Positions 17,393 to 25,247 of a stretch of DNA of 64,000 nt are shown one piece after another. The notes under the pieces are model-generated. The model searched no databases. It saw only the letters and a list, made by a program, of their open reading frames with translations, and had not been told where the DNA came from. Source of the DNA: CAVSJJ01 sp963728395 (GTDB lineage: Bacteria > Actinomycetota > Actinomycetes > Actinomycetales > Dermatophilaceae); assembly GCA_963728395.1 (NCBI GenBank), contig CAVSJJ010000008.1, positions 558,001-622,000 of the forward strand. Direction: 5' to 3'. Made by a program: the position numbers and the translations under genes. Every line of letters starts with the position of its first letter. Positions within the stretch are counted from its first letter, which is position 1.

Positions 17393-19177
17393 ATGGCAAC
17401 CGTTGCCGACTACGTTCTCGAGCGTCTCCGTGACTGGGACGTCGAGCAGGTCTTCGCCTATCCGGGCGACGGCATCAACGGCCTCCTCGGCGCCTTCGGG
17501 CGCGCCGAGGACCAGCCCGCCTTCATCCAGGCCCGGCACGAGGAGATGGCCGCCTTCGAGGCCGTCGGCTACGCGAAGTTCAGCGGTCGGCCCGCCGTCT
17601 GCATGGCCACCTCGGGCCCCGGCGCGATTCACCTGCTCAACGGCCTCTACGACGCCAAGCTCGACCATGTCCCGGTCGTCGCGATCGTCGGCCAGACCAA
17701 CCGGAGCGCCATGGGCGGCAGCTACCAGCAGGAGGTCGACCTCATCAGCCTGTACAAGGACGTGGCCAGCGAGTACGTCCACATGGTGACGGTCCCCGAG
17801 CAGCTGCCCAACGTTCTCGACCGCGCGATCCGGGTCGCCATGGCACGCAGGGCCCCGACCGCCGTCATCATCCCCAACGACGTCCAGGAGCTGGAGTACA
17901 GCCCACCGGGCCACGCCTTCAAGATGGTGCCCTCCAGCACCGGCATCGCGTGGCCGACGACCGACCCCGACTCCGAGGGGGTCCGCCGGGCCGCGGAGAT
18001 CCTCAATGCCGGCGAGAAGGTCGCCATCCTCGTCGGCCAGGGCGCCCGGGGGGCGGCCGCCGAGGTCGAGGAGGCCGCCGACCTGCTCGGCGCGGGCGTC
18101 GCCAAGGCGCTGCTCGGCAAGGATGTCCTCAGCGACGAGCTGCCGTTCGTCACCGGGGCGATCGGGCTGCTCGGCACGAGGCCGAGCTACGAGATGATGC
18201 GCGACTGCGACACGCTGCTCACGATCGGCTCGAACTTCCCCTACACCCAGTTCATGCCGCCGCTGGACCAGGCGCGGGCGATCCAGGTCGACCTCGACCC
18301 GACGTTCATCGGCATGCGCTACCCGTACGAGGTCAACCTCGTCGGCGACGCGGCGACGACGCTACGGGCGATCATCCCGCACCTGACCCGCAAGGAGGAC
18401 CGCTCCTGGCAGGACGGGATCATCGACGGGGTGAAGACGTGGTGGAACGTCATGGACTCCGAGGCCCACGTCGAGGCGGAGCCGATCAACCCGATGCTCC
18501 TCTTCGCCGAGGGCTCGCAACGAATGCCGGACAACGCCATCATCGCGGCCGACAGCGGATCCTCCGCGAACTGGTACGCGCGGCAGCTGAAGTTCCGGGG
18601 CTCCATGCGTGGCTCCCTCTCCGGCAACCTCGCCACGATGGGTCCGGGCGTCCCCTACGCGATCGGCGCGAAGTTCGCCCATCCCGACCGCCCGGTCATC
18701 GCCTTCGAGGGAGACGGGGCGATGCAGATGAACGGCCTCGCGGAGCTCCTGACCATCAAGCGCTACTGGGAGCGGTGGGAGGACCCGCGGCTCGTCGTCG
18801 TCGTGCTCCACAACAACGACCTCAACCAGGTGACGTGGGAGCTGCGCGCGATGGGCGGCTCGCCGAAGCTGCTCGAGTCGCAGGACCTGCCCGACATGTC
18901 GTATGCCGGGTTCGCGTCGTCGATCGGCCTGCAGGGGGTCACCGTCACCGAGCCGGGTCAGCTCGCGGATGCCTGGGACCAGGCATTCTCGGCCTCGACG
19001 CCGACCGTCCTCGACGTGCACGTCGACCCGAACGTCCCGCCCATCCCGCCGCATGCGTCGCTCCAGCAGATGGCGGACACGGCCGAGGCGCTCTTCAAGG
19101 GCGACGCGGACGCCTGGGGCATCATCAAGGAGGGCGTCAAGACCAAGGCCCAGGAGCTGCTGGGCCGGAACGGCTGA
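17393..19177 (+). CDS. Thiamine-pyrophosphate-requiring enzyme (pyruvate oxidase / acetolactate synthase-like)
   Basis: 594 aa, ATG with GAAGGAGA upstream. All three domains of the POX/ALS family are present: the N-terminal pyrimidine domain with catalytic Glu (E50 in RHEEMAAFEA) and SGPGAIHLLNG, a central domain (about 195-335), and the C-terminal PP domain with GDG at 440-442 and NN in VLHNNDLNQ. It is closest to the poorly studied TPP-requiring protein group near PoxB. It probably decarboxylates pyruvate or a related 2-oxo acid, but the substrate is not certain. The next gene begins two bases after its stop. Confidence 0.85.
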   Translation: MATVADYVLERLRDWDVEQVFAYPGDGINGLLGAFGRAEDQPAFIQARHEEMAAFEAVGYAKFSGRPAVCMATSGPGAIHLLNGLYDAKLDHVPVVAIVGQTNRSAMGGSYQQEVDLISLYKDVASEYVHMVTVPEQLPNVLDRAIRVAMARRAPTAVIIPNDVQELEYSPPGHAFKMVPSSTGIAWPTTDPDSEGVRRAAEILNAGEKVAILVGQGARGAAAEVEEAADLLGAGVAKALLGKDVLSDELPFVTGAIGLLGTRPSYEMMRDCDTLLTIGSNFPYTQFMPPLDQARAIQVDLDPTFIGMRYPYEVNLVGDAATTLRAIIPHLTRKEDRSWQDGIIDGVKTWWNVMDSEAHVEAEPINPMLLFAEGSQRMPDNAIIAADSGSSANWYARQLKFRGSMRGSLSGNLATMGPGVPYAIGAKFAHPDRPVIAFEGDGAMQMNGLAELLTIKRYWERWEDPRLVVVVLHNNDLNQVTWELRAMGGSPKLLESQDLPDMSYAGFASSIGLQGVTVTEPGQLADAWDQAFSASTPTVLDVHVDPNVPPIPPHASLQQMADTAEALFKGDADAWGIIKEGVKTKAQELLGRNG

Positions 19178-19179
19178 GC

Positions 19180-20316
19180 ATGACGCTGATCCCCGCCTCA
19201 TCCCCGGGTCACCGCCCGAGCAGCAACCTCCCGCTCGACGGGCTCGACGTGGCGGCCTACACGGTCCCCACGTCCGGCCCGGAGGCCGACGGCACCCTGG
19301 AGTGGGACGCGACGACGATGGTCACGGTCCACGCGCGGGCCGGTGACGAGGTCGGCTTCGGCTACACCTACGCACCGCCCGCCTGCGCAGCGGTCGTCGA
19401 CGGCACCCTGGCCCCGGTCCTGAGCGAGGCGGACGCCCGGGCGCCGGCCGCGGCCTACGCCGCGATGTGCCACGCGGTCCGCAACGCGGGCCGCCCCGGA
19501 CTCGTGGCTCGCGCGATCTCGGCCGTCGACATCGCCCTGTGGGACCTGCATGCCCGGCTGCTCGACGCTCCACTGTCCCGGGTCCTCGGTCAGGTGTGCG
19601 ACGCAGTGCCGGTCTATGGCAGTGGCGGCTTCACGACGTACGACGACGACACCCTGGCCGCGCAGCTGACCGGCTGGGTCGAGCAGGGCATGTCGCAGGT
19701 GAAGATCAAGATCGGCGAGTCGGCTGGCGAGGCACAGGACCGCGATGTCGCTCGAATGCGGTTCTCCCGCAAGGTGATCGGTGACAAGATCGACCTCTTC
19801 GTCGACGCCAACGGCGGCTACACCGCCGCGCAGGCGATTCGGATCATGGAGCAGGTTGGCGACCTCGACATCCGCTGGCTCGAGGAGCCGGTCAGTTCCG
19901 ACGACCTGGCCGGCCTGCGCCGGGTCCGCGACGCCGTCCGGCCGGACGTCACGGCCGGCGAGTACGCCTCCGACCTCACCGCCGTCCGACGGCTGTGCGC
20001 GGCCGAGGCCGTGGACTGTCTCCAGCTCGACGTGACGAGGATCGGCGGCATCACCGAGTGGCAGCGGGCGGCGGCCGTCGCCGCAGCCCACCAGCTGCAG
20101 GTGTCCGGGCACTGCGCCCCGGCCGCCAGCCTCGCCGTGGCGGCGGCGACCCCCAATCTGCGCCACCTCGAGTGGTTCCACGACCACACCCGGATGGAGC
20201 ACCTCCTGCTCGACGGCGCCGGCCCCGCCGTGAACGGGGGCGTCTCCATCGAGGACGTCCCGGGACACGGGCTGCGGCTCCGGTCGGAGCAGGCCGAGAC
20301 CTACCGGGTGCACTGA
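19180..20316 (+). CDS. Enolase-superfamily enzyme (mandelate racemase/muconate lactonizing type)
   Basis: 378 aa, ATG two bases after the stop of the TPP enzyme. A capping domain is followed by a TIM barrel with expected active-site residues: K175/K177 (VKIKIG), metal ligands D209 (FVDANGG), E235 (LEEPVS) and E261 (TAGEYA), and H311 (SGHCAP). A KxK plus His layout fits mandelate-racemase-group sugar-acid dehydratases or racemases. Coupling to the preceding dehydrogenase and TPP enzyme suggests an acid-sugar or 2-hydroxyacid route. The substrate is unknown. Confidence 0.85.
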   Translation: MTLIPASSPGHRPSSNLPLDGLDVAAYTVPTSGPEADGTLEWDATTMVTVHARAGDEVGFGYTYAPPACAAVVDGTLAPVLSEADARAPAAAYAAMCHAVRNAGRPGLVARAISAVDIALWDLHARLLDAPLSRVLGQVCDAVPVYGSGGFTTYDDDTLAAQLTGWVEQGMSQVKIKIGESAGEAQDRDVARMRFSRKVIGDKIDLFVDANGGYTAAQAIRIMEQVGDLDIRWLEEPVSSDDLAGLRRVRDAVRPDVTAGEYASDLTAVRRLCAAEAVDCLQLDVTRIGGITEWQRAAAVAAAHQLQVSGHCAPAASLAVAAATPNLRHLEWFHDHTRMEHLLLDGAGPAVNGGVSIEDVPGHGLRLRSEQAETYRVH

Positions 20317-20338
20317 GCCGCGAGGAAGCCCGCCGCGC

Positions 20339-20352
20339 GGTAGGTGCCGCAG
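20339..20352 (+). promoter_or_regulatory. GGTAGGTG-type short element upstream of DUF6131
   Basis: GGTAGGTGCCGCAG occurs 95 bp before the DUF6131 start, close in sequence to the words at 13699 and 14322. Further downstream GCAAGGGTACGGGGG also looks like a GGGTA-type -10 region, without a clear -35. Confidence 0.3.
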
Positions 20353-20446
20353 AACGGTGCGTACCACCGGTTTCGCCGCAAGGGTACGGGGGAATGAGAA
20401 CGCCGATCGTCGGGCCAACCCCCCGACGGCGAAAGGACGGAACACC

Positions 20447-20602
20447 ATGATCATCCTTGGCGTCATCCTCATCCTCATCGGCATCTTCGCGAACATCTCG
20501 ATCCTCACCACGATCGGCATCATCCTGGCCGTCATCGGCGTGATCCTGTGGATCCTCGGTGCGCTGGGCCGTGGGATCGGGGGCAGAACTCACTACTGGT
20601 GA
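20447..20602 (+). CDS. DUF6131 small membrane protein
   Basis: 51 aa, ATG preceded by AAAGGACGG. It is almost entirely hydrophobic (MIILGVILILIGIF and two glycine-hinged helices) and ends GRTHYW. This matches the small DUF6131 family found near stress genes in actinobacteria. Likely two short membrane helices; function unknown. A strong hairpin follows 26 bp after the stop, so it may be a monocistronic unit. Confidence 0.8.
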   Translation: MIILGVILILIGIFANISILTTIGIILAVIGVILWILGALGRGIGGRTHYW

Positions 20603-20627
20603 GTGCGGATACCGCACCGACGGACGG

Positions 20628-20672
20628 AACCGGGCGTGTCACGTCCCCGACAGGGGCCGGGCACGCCCGGTT
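20628..20672 (+). terminator. Hairpin terminator downstream of DUF6131
   Basis: 11-bp perfect arms AACCGGGCGTG (20628-20638) and CACGCCCGGTT (20662-20672) enclose a second small stem (CCCC/GGGG). No U-tract follows, as is common in high-GC actinobacteria. Confidence 0.65.
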
Positions 20673-20854
20673 CGTGCGTGAGGGAGCATCTGCGCAGGTC
20701 ACGAGCCTGCATGGCGGACGAGAACCGCCTGAGAATTTCCCCCATGTCGGCCGGGACGGATCGCGTCGCCTTGCGGAGCCCACGCGATCGTGGTGTGGTT
20801 AGACATACCTTGGTTCAGCAGTGAGCCGCCCCACGTTGACAAAGGGAACGTGTC

Positions 20855-21742
20855 ATGGCTCCGACTCGAATTCCGTCGACCATCCACCATCATCAGCCGA
20901 CCGACCCCGACCACGACCGGGCCGAGCTGCTCCTTCAGGAGATCGAGACCTGCACCGATCGTCGGCGGCGCGACCGGCTCCGCGACGAGGTCGTCATGCT
21001 GACGCTCGACCTCGCCGACACCGCCGCCTTCCGCTACCGCGGCCGAGGCATCGAGACCGACGACCTGCTCCAGGTGGCCCGGCTGGCGCTCGTCAAGGCC
21101 GTCCGCGGGTACCGCAGCGGGCGCGGCCACAGCTTCGCCGGGTATGCCGTGCCGACGATCTCCGGTGAGATCAAGCGCCACTTCCGGGACTGCGGGTGGG
21201 CGATCCGCCCGCCGCGCCGGCTCCAGGAGCTGCGCTCGCGGCTGTCGGCCGAGGAGGAGCGGCTCCGGCACGACCTCGGCCGGGAGGCCACACTCGACGA
21301 GCTCGCCGAGGCACTCGCCGTCCGTCCTCGCGACATCGAGTCGGCCCGGGAGTCCGCCGAGGGCTACCACACCCTCTCCCTCGACCTCGCCATGTCCGAG
21401 GGCACGCCGACCCAGGTGCCGACCGACCGGGACCCGTTCACCGACCTCGTCGAGCACGACGCCCTCGTCCATGCGCTCGAGGAGCTGCCGGAGCGGGACC
21501 GCAGGATCGTCGACCTCCGATTCGGCCAGGAGATGACCCAGAGCGAGATCGGCAAGGAGCTCGGCGTGAGCCAGATGCAGGTCTCGCGTCTGCTCAGCTC
21601 GCTGCTCACCCGGCTGCGCGCCAACCTCGCGCTGCCGGAGGCGGAGGCCGACGCCCCGGCGACGCGTCCCGCGTCCCGCGTGCCGGCGCGCTCCGGTGCC
21701 CGTCATGCCCCAGCGGCCGCTGCGAGAGTCGCCCATTCGTGA
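20855..21742 (+). CDS. RNA polymerase sigma factor, SigB/SigF/SigI type
   Basis: 295 aa, ATG with AAAGGGA 7 bp upstream. Region 2 (YRGRGIETDDLLQVARLALVK, FAGYAVPTISGEIKRHFRDC), region 3, and a region-4 helix-turn-helix (MTQSEIGKELGVSQMQVSRL) are all present. It belongs to the general stress/sporulation sigma group. No RsbW/RsbV-type anti-sigma or antagonist genes are adjacent, as would be common. Instead its stop overlaps the start of a PAS-ANTAR regulator. A disordered Ala/Pro/Arg tail of about 35 residues follows region 4. Confidence 0.9.
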   Translation: MAPTRIPSTIHHHQPTDPDHDRAELLLQEIETCTDRRRRDRLRDEVVMLTLDLADTAAFRYRGRGIETDDLLQVARLALVKAVRGYRSGRGHSFAGYAVPTISGEIKRHFRDCGWAIRPPRRLQELRSRLSAEEERLRHDLGREATLDELAEALAVRPRDIESARESAEGYHTLSLDLAMSEGTPTQVPTDRDPFTDLVEHDALVHALEELPERDRRIVDLRFGQEMTQSEIGKELGVSQMQVSRLLSSLLTRLRANLALPEAEADAPATRPASRVPARSGARHAPAAAARVAHS

Positions 21743-22425
21743 CGGGGCAGGGGCGCCTGGACGACCTCACCCGGCTGGGGCGAGGCGTCTCCGAGCCCGT
21801 CGGGCGGTTCCGCTACTTCCTCCCGACCCAGCAGTGGACCTGGTCCGAGGAGTTGGTCAACCTGCTCGGGCTCGACCCGGAGTCGGCCGAGCCCAGCACC
21901 GAGCTGCTCCTCGCCCACTACCACCCGGACGACGTGGGGCCGCGCAGCGTGCTCGACGAGGCGGCTCTCGAGCGCGGTGAACCGTTCAGCTCCTACCACC
22001 GGTTCGTCGCCACCGACGGCTCGGTGCGGCATACCCTCATCGTCGGTGAGGGCCGGCTGGACCGGCTCGGCCGGGTCATGGCGGTCGCCGGTTTCGTCGT
22101 CGATGTGACGGCCACCCGGCGGGCCGACGCCGAGGTCGAGGCGGAGGCCGCGGTGCGCGGGGTGACCGAGCACCGCGCGGAGATCGAGCAGGCCAAGGGC
22201 GTGCTCATGATGCGCTACCGCGTCGACGCCGAGGGTGCCTTCGAGATCCTCCGGTGGGTCTCCTCCCGCCTCAACCGCAAGCTGCGCGACATCGCCGCCG
22301 AGGTGGTCCACGAGGCCCGGACCGGATCGCGCGGCGCCGCGCTGCGGCTCTGGGACGAGCGGATGGACGAGCCCGCGAGCGCCCCGGTGGGCCCCGAGCT
22401 GGCAACGGGGCCCAAGTCGGCCTGA
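21739..22425 (+). CDS. PAS-ANTAR signal-responsive RNA-binding regulator
   Basis: 228 aa from the GTG at 21739, which overlaps the sigma-factor stop (GTGA). The N-terminal half is a PAS domain (WTWSEELVNLLGLDPESAEP, SSYHRFVATDGSVRH). The C-terminal about 60 residues form an ANTAR domain (HRAEIEQAKGVLMMRYRVDAEGAFEILRWVS shown by its parts AKGVLM and FEILR). ANTAR proteins bind paired hexaloop RNA hairpins to prevent termination, here presumably in response to a PAS-sensed cue. Coupling to a sigma factor suggests both are made in fixed ratio. Confidence 0.88.
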   Translation: MTGQGRLDDLTRLGRGVSEPVGRFRYFLPTQQWTWSEELVNLLGLDPESAEPSTELLLAHYHPDDVGPRSVLDEAALERGEPFSSYHRFVATDGSVRHTLIVGEGRLDRLGRVMAVAGFVVDVTATRRADAEVEAEAAVRGVTEHRAEIEQAKGVLMMRYRVDAEGAFEILRWVSSRLNRKLRDIAAEVVHEARTGSRGAALRLWDERMDEPASAPVGPELATGPKSA

Positions 22426-22471
22426 CTCGGTCGGGGAGGCGGTAGGCGCCGGCAGCGTGTCGGCGGGCTGG

Positions 22472-22996
22472 TCAGCCCGCGCGCAGCAGCTCCTCCGCCG
22501 CAGCGACCTGCTCCGCAAAGGTGCCGGCCTGGTCCCCCTTGGTCTCGCCCGCGTCGAACGCCGCGTCGACCCGGGCGAGCGTCGTGGCGAGTCGCTCGAC
22601 GTCACTCCGCGGAGCGGTAGCGAGGAACCCCGGCAGCTCCTTGCTCTCCTCGTCCTCGGCATGGAAGCCGGCCGCCTCCTCCAACAGGCCGAGCTGATGG
22701 ACGAAGAAGGGGTCCTGCGGGCTGAACCCCGCGAGGTGCTCGAAGCCCGTGGCCATCTCGTTCTCCTCGACGACCCGCTGGGCGGATTCGTCGGCGCTCG
22801 CGAGTCGGCGGGACCGGCTCACCTCGTGCAGGGCGACCCGCTCGGCCGCCTCGTGGAGGGCGAGATACCTCCGCAGCACGCCGACGCTGCCGACCCGTTG
22901 GCTCGGCTCGGCCTCCATCGCCTCGTGGAACAGGGCGCGGATCCGGCCGTGCTGGGCGGCGAGCAGGGCCGTGACATCCAGGTCGCTCCGGTTCAT
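22472..22996 (-). CDS. Hemerythrin-like (HHE) domain protein
   Basis: 174 aa. The start is chosen at ATG 22996 because AGGAGG lies 6 bp before it; an upstream in-frame ATG lacks a site. Helical protein with spaced His/Glu residues (QHGRIRALFHEAM, LHEAAERVALHEV, HAEDEE) expected to ligate a di-iron or similar centre. HHE proteins in actinobacteria often sit in stress regulons and may sense oxygen or redox state. Convergent with the PAS-ANTAR gene, 46 bp apart. Confidence 0.8.
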   Translation of the reverse strand: MNRSDLDVTALLAAQHGRIRALFHEAMEAEPSQRVGSVGVLRRYLALHEAAERVALHEVSRSRRLASADESAQRVVEENEMATGFEHLAGFSPQDPFFVHQLGLLEEAAGFHAEDEESKELPGFLATAPRSDVERLATTLARVDAAFDAGETKGDQAGTFAEQVAAAEELLRAG

Positions 22997-23393
22997 CGTG
23001 TCCTCCTGGGCAATCGGCACTTCGGGCGCTTCGGCCGACCGCCGTCGTGGCGGTCCGTCGACCTCGTGCCCCGGCCCGGGCCGGCCATGCGCCCCGGGAT
23101 GAGGGCGGCCCTTCCGGCTGTGTCTTCAACCGGAAGGGCCTGACCAAGGGCCGCCCTCGTCAAGGACACGATCCGGCGCACCACGACAGGTCGCGGCCCA
23201 CTCGAGAAGATGCCAGCGTGCGGGGTCTCACCCTCGCCCCGCCCAGTACCCCCGCGCGGCGCCCGCACACCTGGTCCTGGGGGGCCGCCGAGGTCGGCCG
23301 CGCCCGTGCCGTTTCGCCCCCATCGGCACGGGGAAAAGGCCAGGCAGGCGCCGAGGGGGCCCTCTCGGCGCGAGTCGACCCCGAGGAGGGACG
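22997..23393. other. 397-bp divergent intergenic region
   Basis: Between the minus-strand hemerythrin gene and the plus-strand small Pro-rich gene. It contains the nested hairpins at 23101-23158 and no supported gene. Open frames here are GC-biased shadows. Confidence 0.6.
23101..23158. promoter_or_regulatory. Nested, mutually exclusive hairpins (possible attenuator)
   Basis: Two perfect stems share five bases: outer GAGGGCGGCCCTT (23101-23113) with AAGGGCCGCCCTC (23146-23158), and inner CCCTTCCGG (23109-23117) with CCGGAAGGG (23130-23138, 12-nt loop). They overlap at CCCTT, so full pairing of one competes with the other. The region lies in a long leader between divergent genes. It may be a terminator/antiterminator or a bidirectional transcription barrier. 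Confidence 0.5.
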
Positions 23394-23591
23394 ATGGGCG
23401 CCAGACCGCGGCTGTCGCTGCCGCCGGAACCCGGGCCGGACCCGACCCCCGCACCGGGGCCCGACGTCCCGCCCACCCGCCCCGAGCCGATGCCCAACCC
23501 CCTGCCGGAGCCACCTCCACCCCAGCCGCCGGAGCCGGGCGCCCCCACACCCGGCGGCGAGCCACCCATGCCCGAGCCACAGCCGATCTGA
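23394..23591 (+). CDS. Small proline-rich protein
   Basis: 65 aa, ATG with GAGGAGGG ending 3-4 bp upstream, a strong ribosome site for this genome. After a short basic start the whole chain is Pro/Glu/Gly/Ala (PPEPGPDPTPAPGPDVPP), with no hydrophobic core, so it is probably disordered. No known family recognised. It ends 25 bp before the DUF7218 gene on the same strand, which supports a real two-gene unit. GC-rich DNA can give spurious Pro-rich frames, so confidence is moderate. Confidence 0.5.
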   Translation: MGARPRLSLPPEPGPDPTPAPGPDVPPTRPEPMPNPLPEPPPPQPPEPGAPTPGGEPPMPEPQPI

Positions 23592-23616
23592 CCGCACCCA
23601 TCCCCGGAGGACCGCC

Positions 23617-23886
23617 ATGCCCAGTCGTGCACCAGGGCCCAGCGTCAAGGACGACGACCTCTACGAGTCGCTGCTCGAGGAGGGCAACAGCAAGGAGAAG
23701 TCCGCCCGCATCGCCAATGCCGCGGCCGCCCAGTCCCGCTCGAGCGTCGGCCGACGCGGGGGCGCGTCGCCGGCCTACGAGGACTGGACGAAGAAGGATC
23801 TGCTGCAGCGAGCCCGCGAGCTCGACATCGACGGCCGCTCGACGATGACGAAGGACGAGTTGATCGATGCCCTGCGCGGACACTGA
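23617..23886 (+). CDS. DUF7218/Rho-N-like small protein
   Basis: 89 aa from ATG 23617 with CCGGAGG upstream; the longer upstream frame overlaps non-coding DNA. The N-terminal KDDDLYESLLEEGNSKEKSA motif is typical of small plasmid/stress-type proteins (DUF7218). The C-terminal DWTKKDLLQRARELDIDGR...KDELIDALR is a Rho-N/SAP-like helical motif that binds nucleic acid. It is likely a small DNA- or RNA-binding stress protein. Confidence 0.78.
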   Translation: MPSRAPGPSVKDDDLYESLLEEGNSKEKSARIANAAAAQSRSSVGRRGGASPAYEDWTKKDLLQRARELDIDGRSTMTKDELIDALRGH

Positions 23887-23988
23887 TCACCTCGATCGAC
23901 GACGGTCGGTCCAGGTCCGACCCGACTGACCCCGGTTGGGGGATGATGGATGCTCGCGACCCCCGACATGACCCAAGGACGGCGTTCG

Positions 23989-24474
23989 ATGACCGACGAC
24001 GGTTGGCTCGCGATCTATCTGCAGGACCATTCCGCGGCCGCTGCCGCGACGGTGTCGCTGCTCCAACGCTCCGTGCGCGAGCACTCCCGTGCGGAGGTGC
24101 GCGCGTCGCTGAGCGATGTCGCGACCGCCTTCGTCGCCGATCGAGACGTCCTCGACGAGGTCATGGACTCCCTCGAGGAGCCGCTCTCGCGAACGAAGAC
24201 GGCGGCCGCGTGGCTCGGCGAACGGGCCGGACGGCTCAAGCTCAACGGGCGGCTGAACGGCCGCTCGCCGCTGTCGGATGTCGTCGAGCTCGAGGGGATC
24301 ACCCTCGCCCTCACCGCCGTGGCGCTCGGCTGGACGACCCTCCTCGAGCTGAGCCTCGAGGATCGTCGTCTCGACGAGGAGCGGCTGCGGACCGTGCTGC
24401 GGCGCTGCCTCGACCAGCGCCGCCGGGTCGAGGTTCTCCGGCTGCACTGCGTCCGCGAGGAGCTCCTCGCCTGA
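23989..24474 (+). CDS. Conserved helical protein of unknown function
   Basis: 161 aa from ATG 23989 (AAGGACG upstream). ATG 23950 is an alternative, but homologues I recall begin at about WLAIYLxDH. It is predicted all-helical (WLAIYLQDHSAAAAATV, DRDVLDEVMDSLEEP, SPLSDVVELEGITLAL), possibly ferritin-like in shape, but I see no clear metal-binding pairs. It appears in stress-type neighbourhoods of actinobacteria. Function unknown. Confidence 0.7.
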   Translation: MTDDGWLAIYLQDHSAAAAATVSLLQRSVREHSRAEVRASLSDVATAFVADRDVLDEVMDSLEEPLSRTKTAAAWLGERAGRLKLNGRLNGRSPLSDVVELEGITLALTAVALGWTTLLELSLEDRRLDEERLRTVLRRCLDQRRRVEVLRLHCVREELLA

Positions 24475-24494
24475 TCGGCGCCCTGCCGCGGGCC

Positions 24495-24950
24495 TCAGTC
24501 GGGCACGGTGACGAGCGGGTCCCCCGCCGCCACGGACGCACCGTCCTCCGGGGCCTCGAGCGACCCGGCGGGCCGGTCCAGGACGACGACGGGCACCTCG
24601 GCGGTCATCCCCTCCTCGGTGATGTCGGCCGGGTTCCACCGGACCATCGGGTCGCCGACGGCGACCGTAGAGCCCTGCTCGGCGAGGACGGTGAAGCCGC
24701 GCCCCTCGAGCTTGACGGTGTTGATCCCGAGGTGGACGAGGACGCCGATGCCCTCCGGTGAGGCGATGACGAACGCGTGCGGGTGGACCTTGACGACGGT
24801 CCCCCCGATGGGCGCGACGACGGTCGTCTCGACGAGGTCGGGCTCGATGAGCACCCCGGGGCCGACCATCTCACCGGAGAAGACCGGGTCGGAGCACGCG
24901 GAGAGGGGGCGCAGCCGCCCCGGGCACGGGGCGAGGACCGCGCTGGTCAC
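24495..24950 (-). CDS. PTS glucose-family EIIA component
   Basis: 151 aa; GTG at 24950 overlaps the EIIB stop. EIIA of the Glc/GlcNAc family accepts phosphate from HPr on a His. The active-site region reads VLVHLGINTVKLEG and the assisting His lies in HPHAFVIAS. It is third in the minus-strand unit SIS - EIIB - EIIA, and serves the EIIC encoded on the other strand. Being a stand-alone polypeptide, it may also regulate other carbon systems, which is inference. Confidence 0.9.
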   Translation of the reverse strand: MTSAVLAPCPGRLRPLSACSDPVFSGEMVGPGVLIEPDLVETTVVAPIGGTVVKVHPHAFVIASPEGIGVLVHLGINTVKLEGRGFTVLAEQGSTVAVGDPMVRWNPADITEEGMTAEVPVVVLDRPAGSLEAPEDGASVAAGDPLVTVPD

Positions 24951-25180
24951 ATCAGGTCCTCGATGTCCTCGGCCAGGGTGTCGGCCTCGGGCCCCACGAC
25001 GACCTGGACGACCTTGCCGGAGGCCATCACGCCGTGGGCACCCGCGGCCCTGAGGGCGGCCTCGTCGACCTTGCCCGGGTCCTCGACCTCGGTGCGCAGC
25101 CGGGTGATGCACGGCTCGATCTCGACGATGTTGTCGGCGCCGCCGAGGGCGGCGAGGATCTGCTCTGCCTTGGAGCTCAT
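24947..25180 (-). CDS. PTS glucose/GlcNAc-family EIIB component
   Basis: 77 aa, ATG with AAAGGACAGG upstream. The phosphorylated cysteine lies in IEPCITRLRTEV, the typical Glc-family EIIB motif. A single-domain EIIB is common for actinobacterial GlcNAc PTS. It is coupled to EIIA (overlapping stop/start) and lies 67 bp after the SIS gene. Confidence 0.92.
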   Translation of the reverse strand: MSSKAEQILAALGGADNIVEIEPCITRLRTEVEDPGKVDEAALRAAGAHGVMASGKVVQVVVGPEADTLAEDIEDLM

Positions 25181-25247
25181 GTCCTGTCCTTTCGGGGTGG
25201 GTGGATGCTGCGTGGGGTGGGGTGGGGCCGGGGCCCCGCGGTGCGTC

